Shown here piece after piece: positions 1-46,034 of a stretch of DNA of 64,000 nucleotides. Positions within the stretch are counted from its first letter, which is position 1, and the number at the start of each line of letters is the position of its first letter. A model generated the notes under the pieces. It made no database searches. It was given only the letters and a program-made list of their open reading frames with translations, and had not been told where the DNA came from. The DNA is taken from positions 83,821,034-83,885,033 of the forward strand of contig CM031858.1 in assembly GCA_018697195.1 (NCBI GenBank). Direction: 5' to 3'. The translations under genes and the position numbers were made by a program. This DNA is from Certhia americana. Its lineage: Eukaryota > Chordata > Aves > Passeriformes > Certhiidae.

Positions 1-35
<35 letters not shown>

Positions 36-77
36 GTTGGTTTTTTTGTGTTTTTGTTTTTGTTTTTTTTTTTTTTT
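1..77. repeat. Poly-T tract at window edge
   Basis: Almost pure T with scattered G over the first 77 bases. It could be the poly-A tail of a retroposed sequence read from the other strand or simple mononucleotide expansion; nothing to the left is visible to decide. Confidence 0.8.
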
Positions 78-3000
78 ATGAAATGAAAGCCCCTTACACA
101 GATGGACTAAACCATTAAGCACTCCAGGGAGGCAAATGGAGGGCATTATTAGCTGTCCTTTATATAAGAACACTGTGTCAGCATTCACCTACCTTTTCTT
201 TGAATCAAGGAATTAAACTGATTTCACAGTAAACTTGAACAAGTCAGTTACTTGCTTTAAGTCAGTGACAGAAATTAAACTGACGTAATATTTAAAGTAC
301 TTCTTTAGGAAGCATCTGCTTAGCTTCCTTATTCTGCTTTATTTCTCTGCAGTGGAATATAAACTTCATAAGAGAGGATGTACTTAGATTGCTTGGGAAA
401 ATGCTAAGTACTCCTTGAATTGTTAGCTGGAAGGTTGAACTGTAGTTTCTGAATTTGACAAGTATATGCCATTTACATAATTTTCAGCCTTTCTGTTTTC
501 TAGGGAAAAACAAAAAAAATATGACAAACTTTTTCCTGCGTTACCAGCTCTCTTGCCAATGTTCTCTCATTTGCAGCCAAAACATAGGAAAAAACATGGT
601 CCTTCTTTCTCTGTAACAGGAGGCCATTAGGTTCTTTAGCCTGTTACTATGTTGGTTTTCAGGTGGTAAAAAGATCCAAACCCACAAAACAACCAACAAT
701 CCTGTTCCTATACTGCAGGAAATGAATGTGGTTGCCTCTGCTTGGTAACGAGGTAAACTGATAACACTCATATTCTTCTGCATTGCAGCAGCCATTTCTG
801 TTTGATAGCTGTAAGACTGGTAGGAAAGAGAGTAAAGCAACTGGTGACAGATAAATAATCCTACGCTCCTGTAAGGGGCTATGTCTAATGATCCACAACA
901 ACGCCTTTCACAAGCTGTGAAGCAGAATGTAATCAATGATTAGTGCTTGATTCCTTGATTACAAGCCTTAGTCTTACATCTGTATTTAACCAGGAGGAAT
1001 TGCATTGTGGGAGTGTATGTGGTGTTCACAATAGAGTATAAAGCTGCATTCTTCTAACACTGCCATGAGGATTTGACCTATATCCTGGGTTGCCAGGCAA
1101 GCTAGTATAATCTTCCTGGTGAGATGATGCAAATCACATAAAATTATAATTAATGACAAAATAAAGACTCTCCCCTTGGGGACACACATAATTGCCATAT
1201 GGTTATTAAGAGTAATTGCTCGCAGATAGAGATATTTTTCCGCTCATTTAAATTCTTGAGTGAGAGATGAGCGAATTCAGAAATACTACTTCATTTATTT
1301 AGTAAACTAGGATAGGAATTCTCAGACCTGAGAATACTGAGAATTCAAGACCCTCCATTAGACATTATGCTGTAGAAGTTTTATTTCCAGGAGTGCTGAC
1401 ATCCCATAAATCACATAGGGGTCAATGGGGACTGTAGCACCTTCATGGAACAAATTTGACTGTGTTTATTGAAGGAGTAAGTGTGGGTTGGAAGTTTAAC
1501 CAAGCATTGGAAGAATTTGCATTTGAAAAGTGTTGTCTGACTCCTTGGAAAATTGATGGCGAACGGGAATGGAGCACAGAAAAAAACTAGCGTTCCCAGA
1601 CTGCTAGTAATCAGCTGATCTTCTTGAAATCATGATGTTAGATCACATAATATGCTATCACCCTTCTGAAGGAAAGATGAAGGCTAAAAGACTCTTTCTT
1701 TAACTGGGGTGATAAAGTTTTCAGGTCAACTAGGTGGCCCTACACAAATCACCTGTTTTTAAGAAAGGTTTGGTTTTCTTCGGGTGTTATTTAACCAAGG
1801 TAGGACTTAAAATTTTTTGTATCAGCATTATCCGTTGTCCCAAGAACATATTTTCATTATAGTTAAGGCTGGAATTTTTTCTCCTGAAGATAAGTATTTT
1901 TTAATGTATTTTAAGTAAAAGCTAATGCTTTAAGTGTATTTGCTGTAATTTATATATTCCATTAGAAGAGGCAAAAAAAAAGTATGTGTTTTTTTCTTAA
2001 CAATTTGAGCCTTTAGAGGGTGAACCTCAGCTCCAGAATTACTGCACGTTTCTGTTTACTGCACAGTTCTATGTCTGCACTCCTTGGAAATGGAGGAAAG
2101 AAATAAAATGCAAGGTTTATGCCACTTCTGGATTAAGGCACATTAATCCATTTTGCCTAGGCTTTTTTAGTGAATAGTGGAATTCTGGATGGTTATTAAT
2201 TTAAATGTCAATGAGTTCATAGCCATGACACACTTCTGAACACAGAGCAGCACCAGCAATTCCAGGAAAATGATGAGGCGGAGTATATGGTAAGACCTAC
2301 AGATGATTCACTCTCCTCAGAAAGTCATGAGGGAACTTCCACCACATGTTGACACTGTACTGCTGTGACATTCTTCACAATTATTCAGTTAATAACCAAA
2401 TGTGTAAAAATGGGCTTCATGAGGGCAAATACCACTCTGCAGCTGCTAGGTATGTGCAAGGACCAGCACTAATCCATTAAGGCACTTTGTACAGAGCCTG
2501 AGATTTGTAAGTTCTTTGTAAACATTTTGTGAAGAGCTTTCATGAGCATTTTGTACAAGACATATAGTCCACTCTTACTGCCTTTCTCTATAGCCAGTCT
2601 AAGAGTATGAGGGCTACAGCATAATGACCCAGAAAGCTATCACTCAAAAGCAGAGTACAGACAGCAAACACAGTTCACCCCTTCTTTGTAGTTTCAGAGA
2701 GTGTTTTCTCCTTACATGGGTTTCTGAAAAAATTTAATCGGAGCTTGCATGAGTAACTAAGAAAAAAAGTCACAGGCCTTAGAAACTCTAAAACCAAATC
2801 AGATATCCTGAAATTATTCTGGAGAAAGATGTGTCCGGGAAGGAAGGTTAAGGGACTTGTTACAAAACACCCAATAATACGTTTATCTGACAGCCAAAAG
2901 ATAATAAGAATTTTCTCAACACTCCTGCAATCAGTCAGCGGTAAATCTGAAACTGGGGAAATCCCAATACAAAAGTAGTAATGCATAATGCTTTATGAAA

Positions 3001-3215
3001 TTACTTCCTTGCATTGCTTTTAACTAACTAAAATCTCACGAGACATGTATTTGCACTTTAATGAGCTTTGCTCCCTAGAGTTCTCAGAAAATGGAAACAG
3101 CCTCCAAAACAACTTGGGTAGTTTAAGAATTGCCATTTTTATCTTAAGTCCCTTTTTTCCCATTATATCAGAGTGCAAACAAAATAATAATCATCTAATT
3201 TAATTATAAAATTAC
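78..3215. other. Part of DDC intron 10, no gene recognised
   Basis: AT-rich unique-looking sequence left of the exon 10 donor. I searched the minus strand for the next DDC exon (residues following ESG, expected to resemble LITDYRHWQIPLG) and did not find it. ORFs of 70 to 131 codons here have no recognisable motif and no splice-site or start context. Confidence 0.7.
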
Positions 3216-35905
<32,690 letters not shown>

Positions 35906-35941
35906 GGGTATCAGAGTTCTGGGCTTATTCTCAGAAAAACA

Positions 35942-38900
35942 CTTTAAAGGAAAGAGAAAAAATAGTCATTTTTGAAAGAAAATTTTACTAGTTTCAAACC
36001 TGTTATTCATATGATTTATAGGAAGACTCATATGGTCATGATATGATTAGATTAGATTAATAGAGATAGACAGTAAGTTTAGCACATAAGAACAGTAGAA
36101 GCATAACGATGAAGATTCAAAAGTTACAGATTCATTTCCTGCAGGTGCTGATTGACACAAGGGTGTGGCACTGTTAAGTGACACATAATCAGTTCCCTCC
36201 TGCCTTATAGAGAAGCAGTGTAAGAAAATAGCCTGCTGCATGTCTCTATTATAAATAATCTGTAACAACAAGCTATATAATCAAAGTTATCACAGTGATC
36301 GACTATGCTGCCCTTTCATTTATCTGCTTCTCAACTCCTGTCTTGCCTCAAGATTTAGCTTCTTTACTCTTTCACTGTAAATGCACATGCTGTGTCATCT
36401 ACAAAACTTTGTTTCTTAGTGAGATCTCAAAAAGAATTGACTTCAAGTTGATATGTACTGTGTTTTGCAGGAGAATGTGAGGAAGCCCTGTCTGGGGCTG
36501 TTCATATTTCTGAGATGTTGGGCTGCAGCTCCAGGTGTTCTCTGAGATAGGCTGACTGTGTGAGCACACCTAAGGTGACACACAGCTCAGCTGAAACAAG
36601 CTGAAGTTCGCCTGCAAAGTGCTCTGCAAATATAAATTCAGAATATTATGGTGCCTGCTTCTCCACCCTGGCCCGCCCAATTTTATTACTCTATGTAGTA
36701 CCCCATTTTGAGTGAATATATGGCTGAAGCTTTTCACTGAGTACCAAAAAAGTGTCCCAGAGCCTTTATACACTCAGATTGAGGGATATTGCTCCTTGGA
36801 AACCAGTCAGAAGACTGGCAAGAGAAAAAAGGATACTCACAGCTGGTCTCAAGAACTATTGTGCTTAGCTCACACACCTGTAGATCTTCACTTTGTAAGG
36901 AAATAATTATATTAAGTACAATGTGAATATTAGATAATTAGGAGACAATTTTTCAGATCTCAAGTATTTGTAATAAGGATTTCTAACCAAGGACATAACT
37001 TTGAGAAAAGAGAACCTCCTGGGCTTTATTACATTTGAATTTGTACCATAACATCACAAAAGAAAGACATCATTAATAAGCATTGTCTTAGAGACATCTC
37101 TGCTGCTACAACCAGAGGATCTGGGACTTGTGTGGAGCAGCTGCTGCTGCTATTTAAGAAGGCAGGGTGCTGCTGTAAGTCATGAAACACTTAGGAGAGC
37201 ACAGTAAGGGCTTCTAGATCCCCAGAGATGACTGCTCCTGTTGCTATTTTACTAGATTTTAGTATTCTCTTTAATCATCATGTGTTTATTTGGCTCTGTC
37301 TATATCTTTCATACAGGGGTATTAGGACCCTTCTCATACCTTGCTACTAAGTTGCTGGAAATACTTTACCAGTGGTCATTACAGTCCAGAATATGCAGTA
37401 GACAGCTTTGTGTGTCATCTCCCTTTTGAAAAGCTGTGTTCAAAAGAGCAGTTTTGTTTCTATTCCTTTAAAATCAAGATGATTCAATTTCTTCTATACC
37501 CCGTAAATCTTACATGCATTTTCATTTAACACATCTTTGCTCATTGTTCAATATTTTAACAAATTTTCTAAAGAAATCAGCATGAACTGCAGCAATCAAT
37601 ATGTATTTCTGTGGCAGCAATCTAATTACACACCAAGGCTCTGTTATTCGGTTTAGTTATTTTTTCAAGAAGAAATCTAAATATTGTACTGTTGCACTTA
37701 ATTTTTCAATGTAACTCTAACTTAACCCTTAACTCATGTTATTATTATTTATTTTATGCTACTTCCTTCATGGATTCATTGCTATAGCATGCAATAAAGA
37801 ACTCGCATGAGGTTATTTTTTCCGCTGGTTTCAGAGAAAAAAGCTGTGAAAAAAAGAATGTAACACACAACTGACAAATTAGTGGGAGATGCCTGAGACT
37901 GAACTGACTCAGAACATGAGGATTGGTGTTTCCAGCACTGCTGTTTCCAGCACCACTGTGCTACAGATCTTGATGCATGGATCAGTTCAGCTGAGTACCT
38001 TGTTCCACATCTGTGGTTCCAGTGAAGCACAAGTACAGCATCAAAACAGTAAAGAGTATCACTGTGTAAGAGCATCACTATACTAATCTCCAGCTTTACT
38101 TCATAATAATCAAATAAAAGGGACCACTTAACAAAAAACTTCCATGGGTCACATGTTTTTTTCCTAAAATACAAATCAAATGGCATAAATTAAATCACAT
38201 TGTGTGTAAGCTCAAAACAGCTCACAAACAGACAGGAAAAAAAAAGAATTTACTTTATTGAAAAAAAAAAATTTACTTTATCATATTACCAGAACATATA
38301 TGGTATGTTTTATGGCTTGTGACATTTACATCATCTTGTTGCTACACAGTATAATGATGTAATTTATTGTTAGTTTTATTATTACAAGATTGGATAAGGT
38401 TCTTTTTGGATATAAGGATAAGCAAATAAAATATTATACCTAAATATCAGATACACATTTCATGGTTTTAATCTATTGCTATGAAACTCAATTTGACAAA
38501 ATACACATTTTGTGTAATCACTAAGACCCTGTTTATTATTGGCTAACTTCTTCCCAATAAAGGGAGGTTCACTGGCTCATCCTAGCACTGTTTTGGCTGC
38601 ACTGCTTCTGTCATAAATCACTGTTGCAATAGCAAAATCCAGGCTAAGAATTAAATTACAGGGAAACCCACTGTTTTGCATGGAAGAAGTAACTGAACCA
38701 GGAAGCTTAAACATTAAGAACTGAAGGTTGACCCTTCCATCCCAAATGTGCTACAGTGGCTGCAGTGTTATAAATTGATATGAACTAGTATTCACTTAAC
38801 CTCTAATACTCTTACAATTCAGTTTCATGAAGTATGTCAAATTGCTTCAATCCGAAGCAAAGTACTTAATTCTTCTTTCCTTCAAAGACTACCAAGAAAT

Positions 38901-41540
38901 TAAAAATCTAGTCTTTTCTATTCACGCATCTTCCTTCCTAAAAGTCCTCCCCTGAAAATTCCATACCTACAGTAATGTACGTATCTCACAGGAAAACTGT
39001 GAAGGCATACCCCTTGCAGGAACACAGCGGTCATCCTTTTCACCTCCTATTTTATATCTGTTCTTCTGTGAGTGACAACACCCACTTGCACTTTCGTTCT
39101 ATTTTTATTCTCTTCCTGAGCTGTTGGCTATAGATCTCACTTCATCTGCTTGAAAGTACTACTATCTCCAGCAGACAGTTGTATGCTCACTAGTGAGTAT
39201 TATCACAATGCAAATTACTTCACTTCTCTACCAGTACAGAATATCTCTATGTCTTGCACGCACGTAAAACTCATGTACAATGCAACTCAATGCATAGGGA
39301 GAGACTTTCCCTCTCTGCTAGTATATTTTAAAAATACAGAGATTTCCTAAGAAGCAAAATACTTCAGAAAACTCAGAAAATACTGTTTGAGAGAATCTGT
39401 ACCTCCTGAAGGGATGAGTGTTACAGTCTCGTGTATGCACCCAAAATATCTGCATGCACTCAAAATATTCACTTAACTTGAAGGAACTTAAACTGCAAAA
39501 TAATGCAAGTCAAGTTTCCAAAACTAAATGGAAATTTCAGAGAAACTAAGCCTCTGTCTAAAGTATTTAATAGTGGTCTATCTTCTTGAAGGCCCCTAAA
39601 GAGTGAGAAAGGCTCCACACTTTCCAGGATGTGTTTCAGTATATCCAGTACCTGCAACCTGAACCCCAAAGGAGGAGAGCACAGCTTGTAGGAGGTGCCC
39701 TGCCTAATTATCAACCTCTACCACACTATGAGCAGTCTGTGTGCAAAATCATTGACAGCCTCATTCTGATTGATTAAATACAATTTTACCAAGCATATAT
39801 TCTGCCTGAGCATTTTTATTTCCATCAAGAATCAATGGCTATTGTCACCACTGCATACTTCAGGTGAAATCCTGCTTTACTGGAGCAGATTGAGTTCTGC
39901 TCTAAACTGCAGGTAAAACCAAGAAAAATAATTTTAAATCTTAAATTGTATCAGTGCATCTTTTTTTACTTATTCATATACAAACTCCTTCATCTTTGAT
40001 TTTGCTGTAATTTGTCAGAGGACAAGTATACTACACAATCTGAAGTTGACATATCCTTTGTTGCTTTTTTCAAAACTACTTCTACCTCAGCGCACTGAAA
40101 TTAGAATAAGTCACATTTTATTTTACTGAAGCTACTGAAAACTGTTGCTAGTCTTTAGATTGCATACGTTCATTTGCAAGCAGTTTTCTAATTTATCTGA
40201 AACTGAACTATACAAATGAGAAGTTTGCACACAAATAATTATTAAAGATATTTATAGCTATAGTACTATGTTGATAACATTCAGCTTATTCATTATTTTT
40301 GCTAAAAACATATTGTCTATGATTTTAGAATCTGGGTGGGTTTTTTCATATTTATTAAATATGAATGTTTATCTAAATACGAAATATATCTAAATGCTAC
40401 CAGGAAATTCATTCTGAGAAAGAAAAAGATGAAAAAGCAGAAGAAAGAGGGAAAAGAGGAAAAGCAGAACAAATGAGGAGAGAGATATATTTGATGCATT
40501 ATAATTTTATGTCTGCCTCTTCTCTAGTTCAAACTAAAATAAACAGCTAACAAAATAAAATCTTTTAGCAGCCCCTGTTTCTAAATACAGATGTGAAGAA
40601 TGCATAGATACATTAATAGCACTTAAAACTGATAGCTGTATTTGCTCAAAAAAAATAATAACTGTGTATCTTTCCAATACATGAGTCAAGTGCATTTTCT
40701 ATTCTGCCAACTGACTGTTGCAGATCAAAATGTAATTTAAGGGCTCATGGTGCTTCAGTGACACCACTGAAGTCACAAGAACTTCCTGCTACTGAACCCA
40801 GCTGAAGGTTTTTGCAGCTGTTGCCACTGTTAAGCTGAACTTCCCCTGCTGGCAGTAAGATATTGTCAGAAAAAGAGCTGAAGGATGAATTTTATTTCAG
40901 CATGAGTAAAAATGAACTGGATCTACTCTGTACTTCTACCTCTGCACAAGTCAAGAATTAGGAGTATATACTCCTATGTTACAATCCCTACATTTTATTT
41001 AAAGCATTACATTTCCCAGAAGTTCCTGCTGTATTCATTTACTATCACTGGCACAGAGTCTGCAACTTCAAAATGTTCCCCACTGAGGTCTTACTACAGC
41101 GAAGGGAAAGGGTTATTTCTGAGGAAAATGTCACCCTAAAAAAGTCATGCATTTGACTTAGCTTGAAATTTTATTATCCAAAATATTTGGCAGAGAATTT
41201 CTAAAGTTCTGCTTGGTTATTGCAAGCACTGCTGTACTTGGAAAGATAAGATACAAACTTTCGTATACATGGTATTATACATAAATGTATATAAACCGTT
41301 ACAGCTGACATACACCGGATGCAAAAACAAGCAAACACAACACAATAGGTGTACACTACATAGTGCAAACTTAGATTAAAAATAAATGCTTCTTTATATT
41401 ACCATTATCATCCGTAAAATAACACAAGCTGGCTGTTTATTAGCTGAGCTCCCACTCTCCATAACCAATTGTTGCATTAACCCGAATGTACCTATTTGAA
41501 TTTAATAATTCAAGCCTTAAGGACAAAGAATGTAACTTAC
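35942..41540. other. Probable DDC intron 1 / 5' flanking sequence
   Basis: 5.6 kb between the exon 2 acceptor and the candidate exon 1 donor. It contains a direct repeat AATTTACTTTAT behind A runs (38247-38258 and 38270-38281) and no recognised transposon. ORFs such as 37782-38186 (134 codons) show no family motif. Confidence 0.55.
38237..38281. repeat. Direct repeat of A-run plus AATTTACTTTAT
   Basis: Two copies of a poly-A run followed by AATTTACTTTAT, the second starting 23 bases after the first. Confidence 0.85.
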
Positions 41541-41612
41541 ACCAAGTTGGTAAGATTTCTGCTTCTCCTCTGCCCTTCTCACTGCCTTTCTTTGCTCCTC
41601 AGTGGCAGCTAT
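41541..41612 (-). other. Candidate non-coding DDC exon 1
   Basis: Inferred, not recognised by similarity. The minus strand has a TATATA box at 41640-41645. About 30 bases downstream lies a short purine-rich stretch that ends at a perfect donor, GTAAGT, at 41535-41540. The result would be a leader of about 70 nt spliced across about 5.6 kb to the exon 2 acceptor at 35942. That layout fits mammalian DDC, where short alternative non-coding first exons lie kilobases upstream of exon 2. The 5' boundary given is only the expected distance from the TATA box. RNA data or a chicken DDC mRNA would settle it. Confidence 0.4.
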
Positions 41613-41639
41613 AAAGCAGAGAGGATGCAGTTGCCAGCA

Positions 41640-41648
41640 TATATAGGC
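41640..41648 (-). promoter_or_regulatory. TATA-like box upstream of candidate DDC exon 1
   Basis: On the minus strand the sequence reads GCCTATATATGC, flanked upstream by several hundred bases of GC content higher than the surroundings (41650-41980). That upstream block carries a GTTAAC half-site (near 41810) and a GATAGG motif. A TATAAA in the opposite orientation at about 41610 means a rightward promoter cannot be excluded. Its role as a DDC promoter is inference from position and from the adjacent splice donor. Confidence 0.35.
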
Positions 41649-41649
41649 A

Positions 41650-42010
41650 GAGTATCCACGTCCCTTCAGCCTATCACAGCCACGGGCTTTGCACTGAACG
41701 TGCAGCAGCAGCATCTCCCCCTCCTCCCACGGTTCCTCCAAAACATACTTCGCAAAGAAAGCTCCCCAAAAAGCAGCAGGATCCAACCGAGAAACGGCCC
41801 TTGCCTAGGTTAACTCGGCAGTGCCCTGTGCTTTCTTCCAGGGGCTCCATTCACAAGTTCATTAGCAGCGAGTGTCTGATTACATCCTCTCTGTCTGCGC
41901 TGCACGCTCCAGGACATATCTGCTGAGGCTGCTGCAGTAAAAGCAAGTGCTTTGATCCACTTTTGCGAAATATTACTGCCAGGAAAGAAACACGGATATG
42001 GTTGAAGTAC
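41650..42010. promoter_or_regulatory. GC-elevated block upstream of candidate exon 1
   Basis: Several hundred bases with more G+C and more CpG than neighbours, located upstream of the minus-strand TATA box. It contains CAGCAGCAGC, a GGTTAACTC motif near 41808-41816 and TTCATTAGCAGC near 41855. Its regulatory role is inferred from position only. Confidence 0.3.
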
Positions 42011-45000
42011 CACTCAAACGACTGCAAGCTCTGAGCAGGTAGATAGCTGTGGAATTAACATCCCCAGATACGCTTTATCCAAACTTTTTTCCAGCTTCTC
42101 TCCTTAATTGTATGTACACTTAAAAGCAATTCTAGATGTTTAAGATTTGTTTTCCTATTCCATGTTTTATATGAAATTCTCTTTCCTAGATGAACCCAGG
42201 TGACTTCCTGTCATTTTTATTTCAGTAAAGTTAATCTAAAAAAATAAATTAATAATAACAATAATAAAAATACTATCAGCATTTCATAGTCCTAAATAGC
42301 AGATTTGGGATGGTCATTGCTCTCACACCAGTCTCCAGTCCCCTGCAGTATTACTACAGCCAACCTTGGTGTGAAGGAGGAAAAAGTCACAGCTTTTTTA
42401 AACTGTCATGGCTTTGTTTGCTCTTCTAATGTTACAAGACCAATGACAACTGTGCTACAATTCTGGATGAGCCTATTCAAAATAAAACCAGAACCTACAC
42501 TCGCCAGGTGAGCTTTCTGGAGTCATTGCACTTCTTGTGCCAGATGTTATTCTACGATCTGACTTGCATTTCCAATGCATGGGTTGGCTGCTGTAATGAT
42601 TAGTTCTTCAATCTTGAAAAACATCAAGAAATCCCAGAGTCAGTTCCGACAGCTTCTGAGACGTTTTCCACCCAAAATCAATTCCTGAGTGCACAGGGTT
42701 ACAAACTGGGCATATTGGAACTCCATAGGAAAACAAATGTTTTTGAGACTTTTCCTATTTATTTATTTCTTCCTGAATTTGACAAAAAAGACTGAAAATT
42801 CAAAATTTGTTGTGAGAGTATAAGAGATACAAAAATTGAAGTTGTCTCTAGTAAACTTAAAGATAACTGAAATTTCACTTCAATGTTTCATCCAAATGGC
42901 TTGCCAAAGGTAAATAACTTTCAGAGGAAATTAAAATTGGAAACTAAAATTTAGATTGGAGTATTAAAATGCTGGTTTTATCAGTATTGAAATACAACCT
43001 TGAAGTCAAGTGATGTGTTTTTATTTTTCTGCTGTACCTGTAAAGCTTGCTGTGAAGAGGCAACAGTCATATTTTCCATAAAAATATTTCCTTTTATAAT
43101 TTCTTGAGAAGAAAAAGGAAAAAAAAGCGTGAAGGTACAACAGACAAGCTGGAAAAGGGGAATTAAATGCCCTTCTAAAAAGCATGTTCCATATCTCTTC
43201 TACAATTTAGAAACGCTTCTGGCTCGTACTAGTTTCATAATTCTCATCATCAACTGCTGGCAATACACAAATCTTTGTTTAACAGAATCTTTCCGTGGTG
43301 GACAAAAGGAAGATGGTTAAGTTTTCTATCATAGGTGTGGGCTAAGTCAGACCTGATGTGACCCTGTGAATTTGTTCCAGACCCTTCAGACTGCTCTCTT
43401 TCACAGACAGAGAACAACTTCATTTACTGCTGAAACACAACAAATAGAGATCCCCTTTAGTGCCAAACTGTTCCAAAATTCAGGATACCAGTGTGTGAGA
43501 AGTAACAGATGATCCCAAACAGTTTAAAGGCTGGGGCTTGTTGGTAAGCACCCAACAGACCTATTATTCACAGCTAACAAGAGACAAGCTTTGATATGTT
43601 TTTGCACATGGAAGTCAACCGTGATGATGATACATAAATGATGCTGTGCCCATGCAGTAATAGCACTGATTTATTACCACTACTGAACCCTTTGGTTTGC
43701 AAACAAGGTGGGAAAGAGGCTGTGTTTGAACAGGAGGCTCCAGCACAGCACCAGAAAATAAAGCAGACAATGTGTTATCAGTCACTGCAGTCCCATTGTC
43801 AGTCTGTATGCAAAGACATGGATCAAAGCAGAGGGGATTAAAGACTTTGTACCCACTTTCTAGCAGCTTTTGCCTCTTCCATGACTGTACAATGAAGGGT
43901 AGAAATGAAAAGGCAGTTTCCTCAGGCTTTTAGTCCAGTTATGTTCAGATGGCTCTACTCCCAACTTTGTTATTCCCTCACCTGAATAGCCTGACACTCC
44001 TCTCTCGTGTTAGCCTTGTGGTGTGGGTCTAGGTACTAAATTTGATGATGTGTTTGAGCTGTAGTTCACTGAGCCTAACATTTGAAAAAAACTGTTCTAA
44101 GCTATAACATGAAGGGCTTTAAATTGACTCAGACATACTCAATATCTTAGATATTGAGAAAATAATTTGAAACAATAATTAGGGATCTAGCACAATGTTT
44201 GTGCCTGTTTTCCACATTTGGAAAGTGAGAAGGGGATGAAAAATCATTTTATGTTCTGTAAACAAGGTCCAAATCTGCATAAGCAAAAAGATGAGACAAG
44301 AAAGAAGAGAGTGTTTCAGATAAAATGCGCAACTAACAGTTTTCTAATTAAAACAAAGGGTGTACCACCTTTGGAAGAAATTAAGAATTAAATAAAGCCT
44401 TCTGACACAAATAGATGGATTACTCTCAACGTATGAGGATAAAACCTAAGCCTCCTGCAGAACAAAAGTAGACTTTGCAACAGATTAGCCAGGAGATGAA
44501 TCTGAGACAGAGCTGAAAAACTGGGAAAGTAACTATCCTCTTTTTTCATAAATATTTTATGTGTGACTTGTTTTCCCTGTTCAGTTCCTATTGCTGGTTG
44601 TGTGAACATGTGAAGGTAAACCAAAGAAGGAAAAAAAGGAACTGCTAACAAAGTGAACATGGACACAGACTCACACACACAGTTTCAGAGGAGTTAATGT
44701 ACCATTTGCTGGTTCAAGGCAGCCTGAGCATATTACTCTTATGGAAGCAAGCCTACAGAAAAGAGAGGTTGTGATGAACTGAAAAAGTGTCAACAGAAAA
44801 CATGACAGGCTGTGAAGAGTCACAGAGACAGTGAGAGCAGGCTGCAATCACAGTAGGCAGACTCTTCCAATACAGAGATAGGAATAGCTTCTGCTGTGAG
44901 CTGAGATGTGCTTACCTAGGGGCGTAGGCACTGCCAGGGCACTCATCCAGCCATGTATTTCTCACAGAGAGTGTTCTCAAGCATTGACTATTGTGAGCTT

Positions 45001-45589
45001 CAGAGAAGCTGTGGCTGACAGATGAACTGCTATGAAGCCTTAAATGTGCTGTGAAGACCTCATGTTAGAAAAGCAAGCTAGAGCAGTTAGTTTATGAATG
45101 GAATAACCCCCGTGTGGATGAAAAAGACAGACCCAGGTGAGGCATGAGGAACAAAGATGGCTTGAGCTATAGAGCGAACACAATTCAGTGCTTGTTCTTG
45201 AGCAAGTGCTTTGTTTGCATTACTGTTTACAAAGATATCAAAGAACACATATGCTTGGTTTAAAAAGTTTTTTGCCACTGACTGCGATTAACGCCTTGTC
45301 ACAAGGTCCATGCACTTGCAAAAAGCTAGGAAGAGCATTTGCTACCACTGTAAGACTTGAGTCATTCTTGAAAGGATGAGAACATCACTAGAGTCTCTTC
45401 ATGAACACCATGTTGGTGCCCAGTTGTCTGAGATTACAGCAAGTACTATGGGAAGGGATCACACCAGTGTTTCTTGCTGTACCTCCCTGTCAGCTTTTCT
45501 ACAACGGTATGTTTGGCTCCACTTCAGTCTGTGCTAACACATGCATCTTTCCAGAAAAGACTAATGCAAACCTTCAGGACACTTTATGC
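42011..45589. other. Upstream sequence, no gene recognised
   Basis: AT-rich with an AAT/AAC trinucleotide-like run at about 42240-42272. ORFs of 60-97 codons lack motifs and splice context. No transposon was recognised with confidence. Confidence 0.6.
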
Positions 45590-46034
45590 TTAGTAGCGCA
45601 CACTGGAGAAGTTCATGGAGGACTGTATCCTGGGGGAGGGACCCCATGCTGGAGCAGGGGAAAGACTCCTCTCCCTGCTCAGCTGGAGAAATAACCTGTG
45701 ATGAATGGACCATAAACCCCCACTCCCCATCTCCCATCACTGCTGGAAAAGGAGAAGGTAGAGTTTCGGAAGGAGGGAAGGGTGGGGCAAAGGTGTTTTA
45801 AAGATTTATTTTACTTCTCATTATCCTGCTCTAATTTTGTTAGTAATGAATTCAATTAATATCCTCAATTTGAACCTGTTTTCCCCATGATGATATTTGG
45901 TGAGTGATCTTTCCCAGTCCTGATCTCAACCCAGGAACCCTTGGTTACATTTTTTCTCTCCTGTCCAGCTGCAGAGAGAACCAACAGAGAGGCTGTGGTG
46001 GGTGCTGGCATCCAGCCAGGGTCAACCCACTACA
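45590..46034 (+). mobile_element. Probable endogenous retroviral LTR or LTR-proximal fragment
   Basis: Resembles from memory a widespread songbird LTR family. Markers in order are GGAGAAGTTCATGGAGGACT, GGGACCCCATGCTGGAGCAG, GGGTGGGGCAAAGGTGTTTT, TTTATTTTACTTCTCATTAT and TTGTTAGTAATGAATTCAAT (a diverged AATAAA). These are followed by TTGGTGAGTGATCTTTCCCA and a terminal CATCCAGCCAGGGTCAACCC ending ACTACA. The right end is fairly clear. The left boundary is not, and sequence from about 45410 could belong to it. No coding capacity is evident; ORFs at 45401-45801 and 45904-46244 are not genes. Confidence 0.6.

Noticed and set aside
541..936. 131-codon minus-strand ORF downstream of exon 10, considered as DDC exon 11 or a nested gene
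   Set aside because: No DDC-like residues, no suitable acceptor in phase, and no known domain.
1..3215. Search for DDC exon 11 on the minus strand
   Set aside because: No sequence resembling the residues expected after the exon 10 boundary was found by eye; it is more likely left of the window.
37782..38186. 134-codon minus-strand ORF in the 5' region
   Set aside because: No family resemblance, low-complexity Cys/Ser/Phe-rich C-terminal part, no splice or promoter context.
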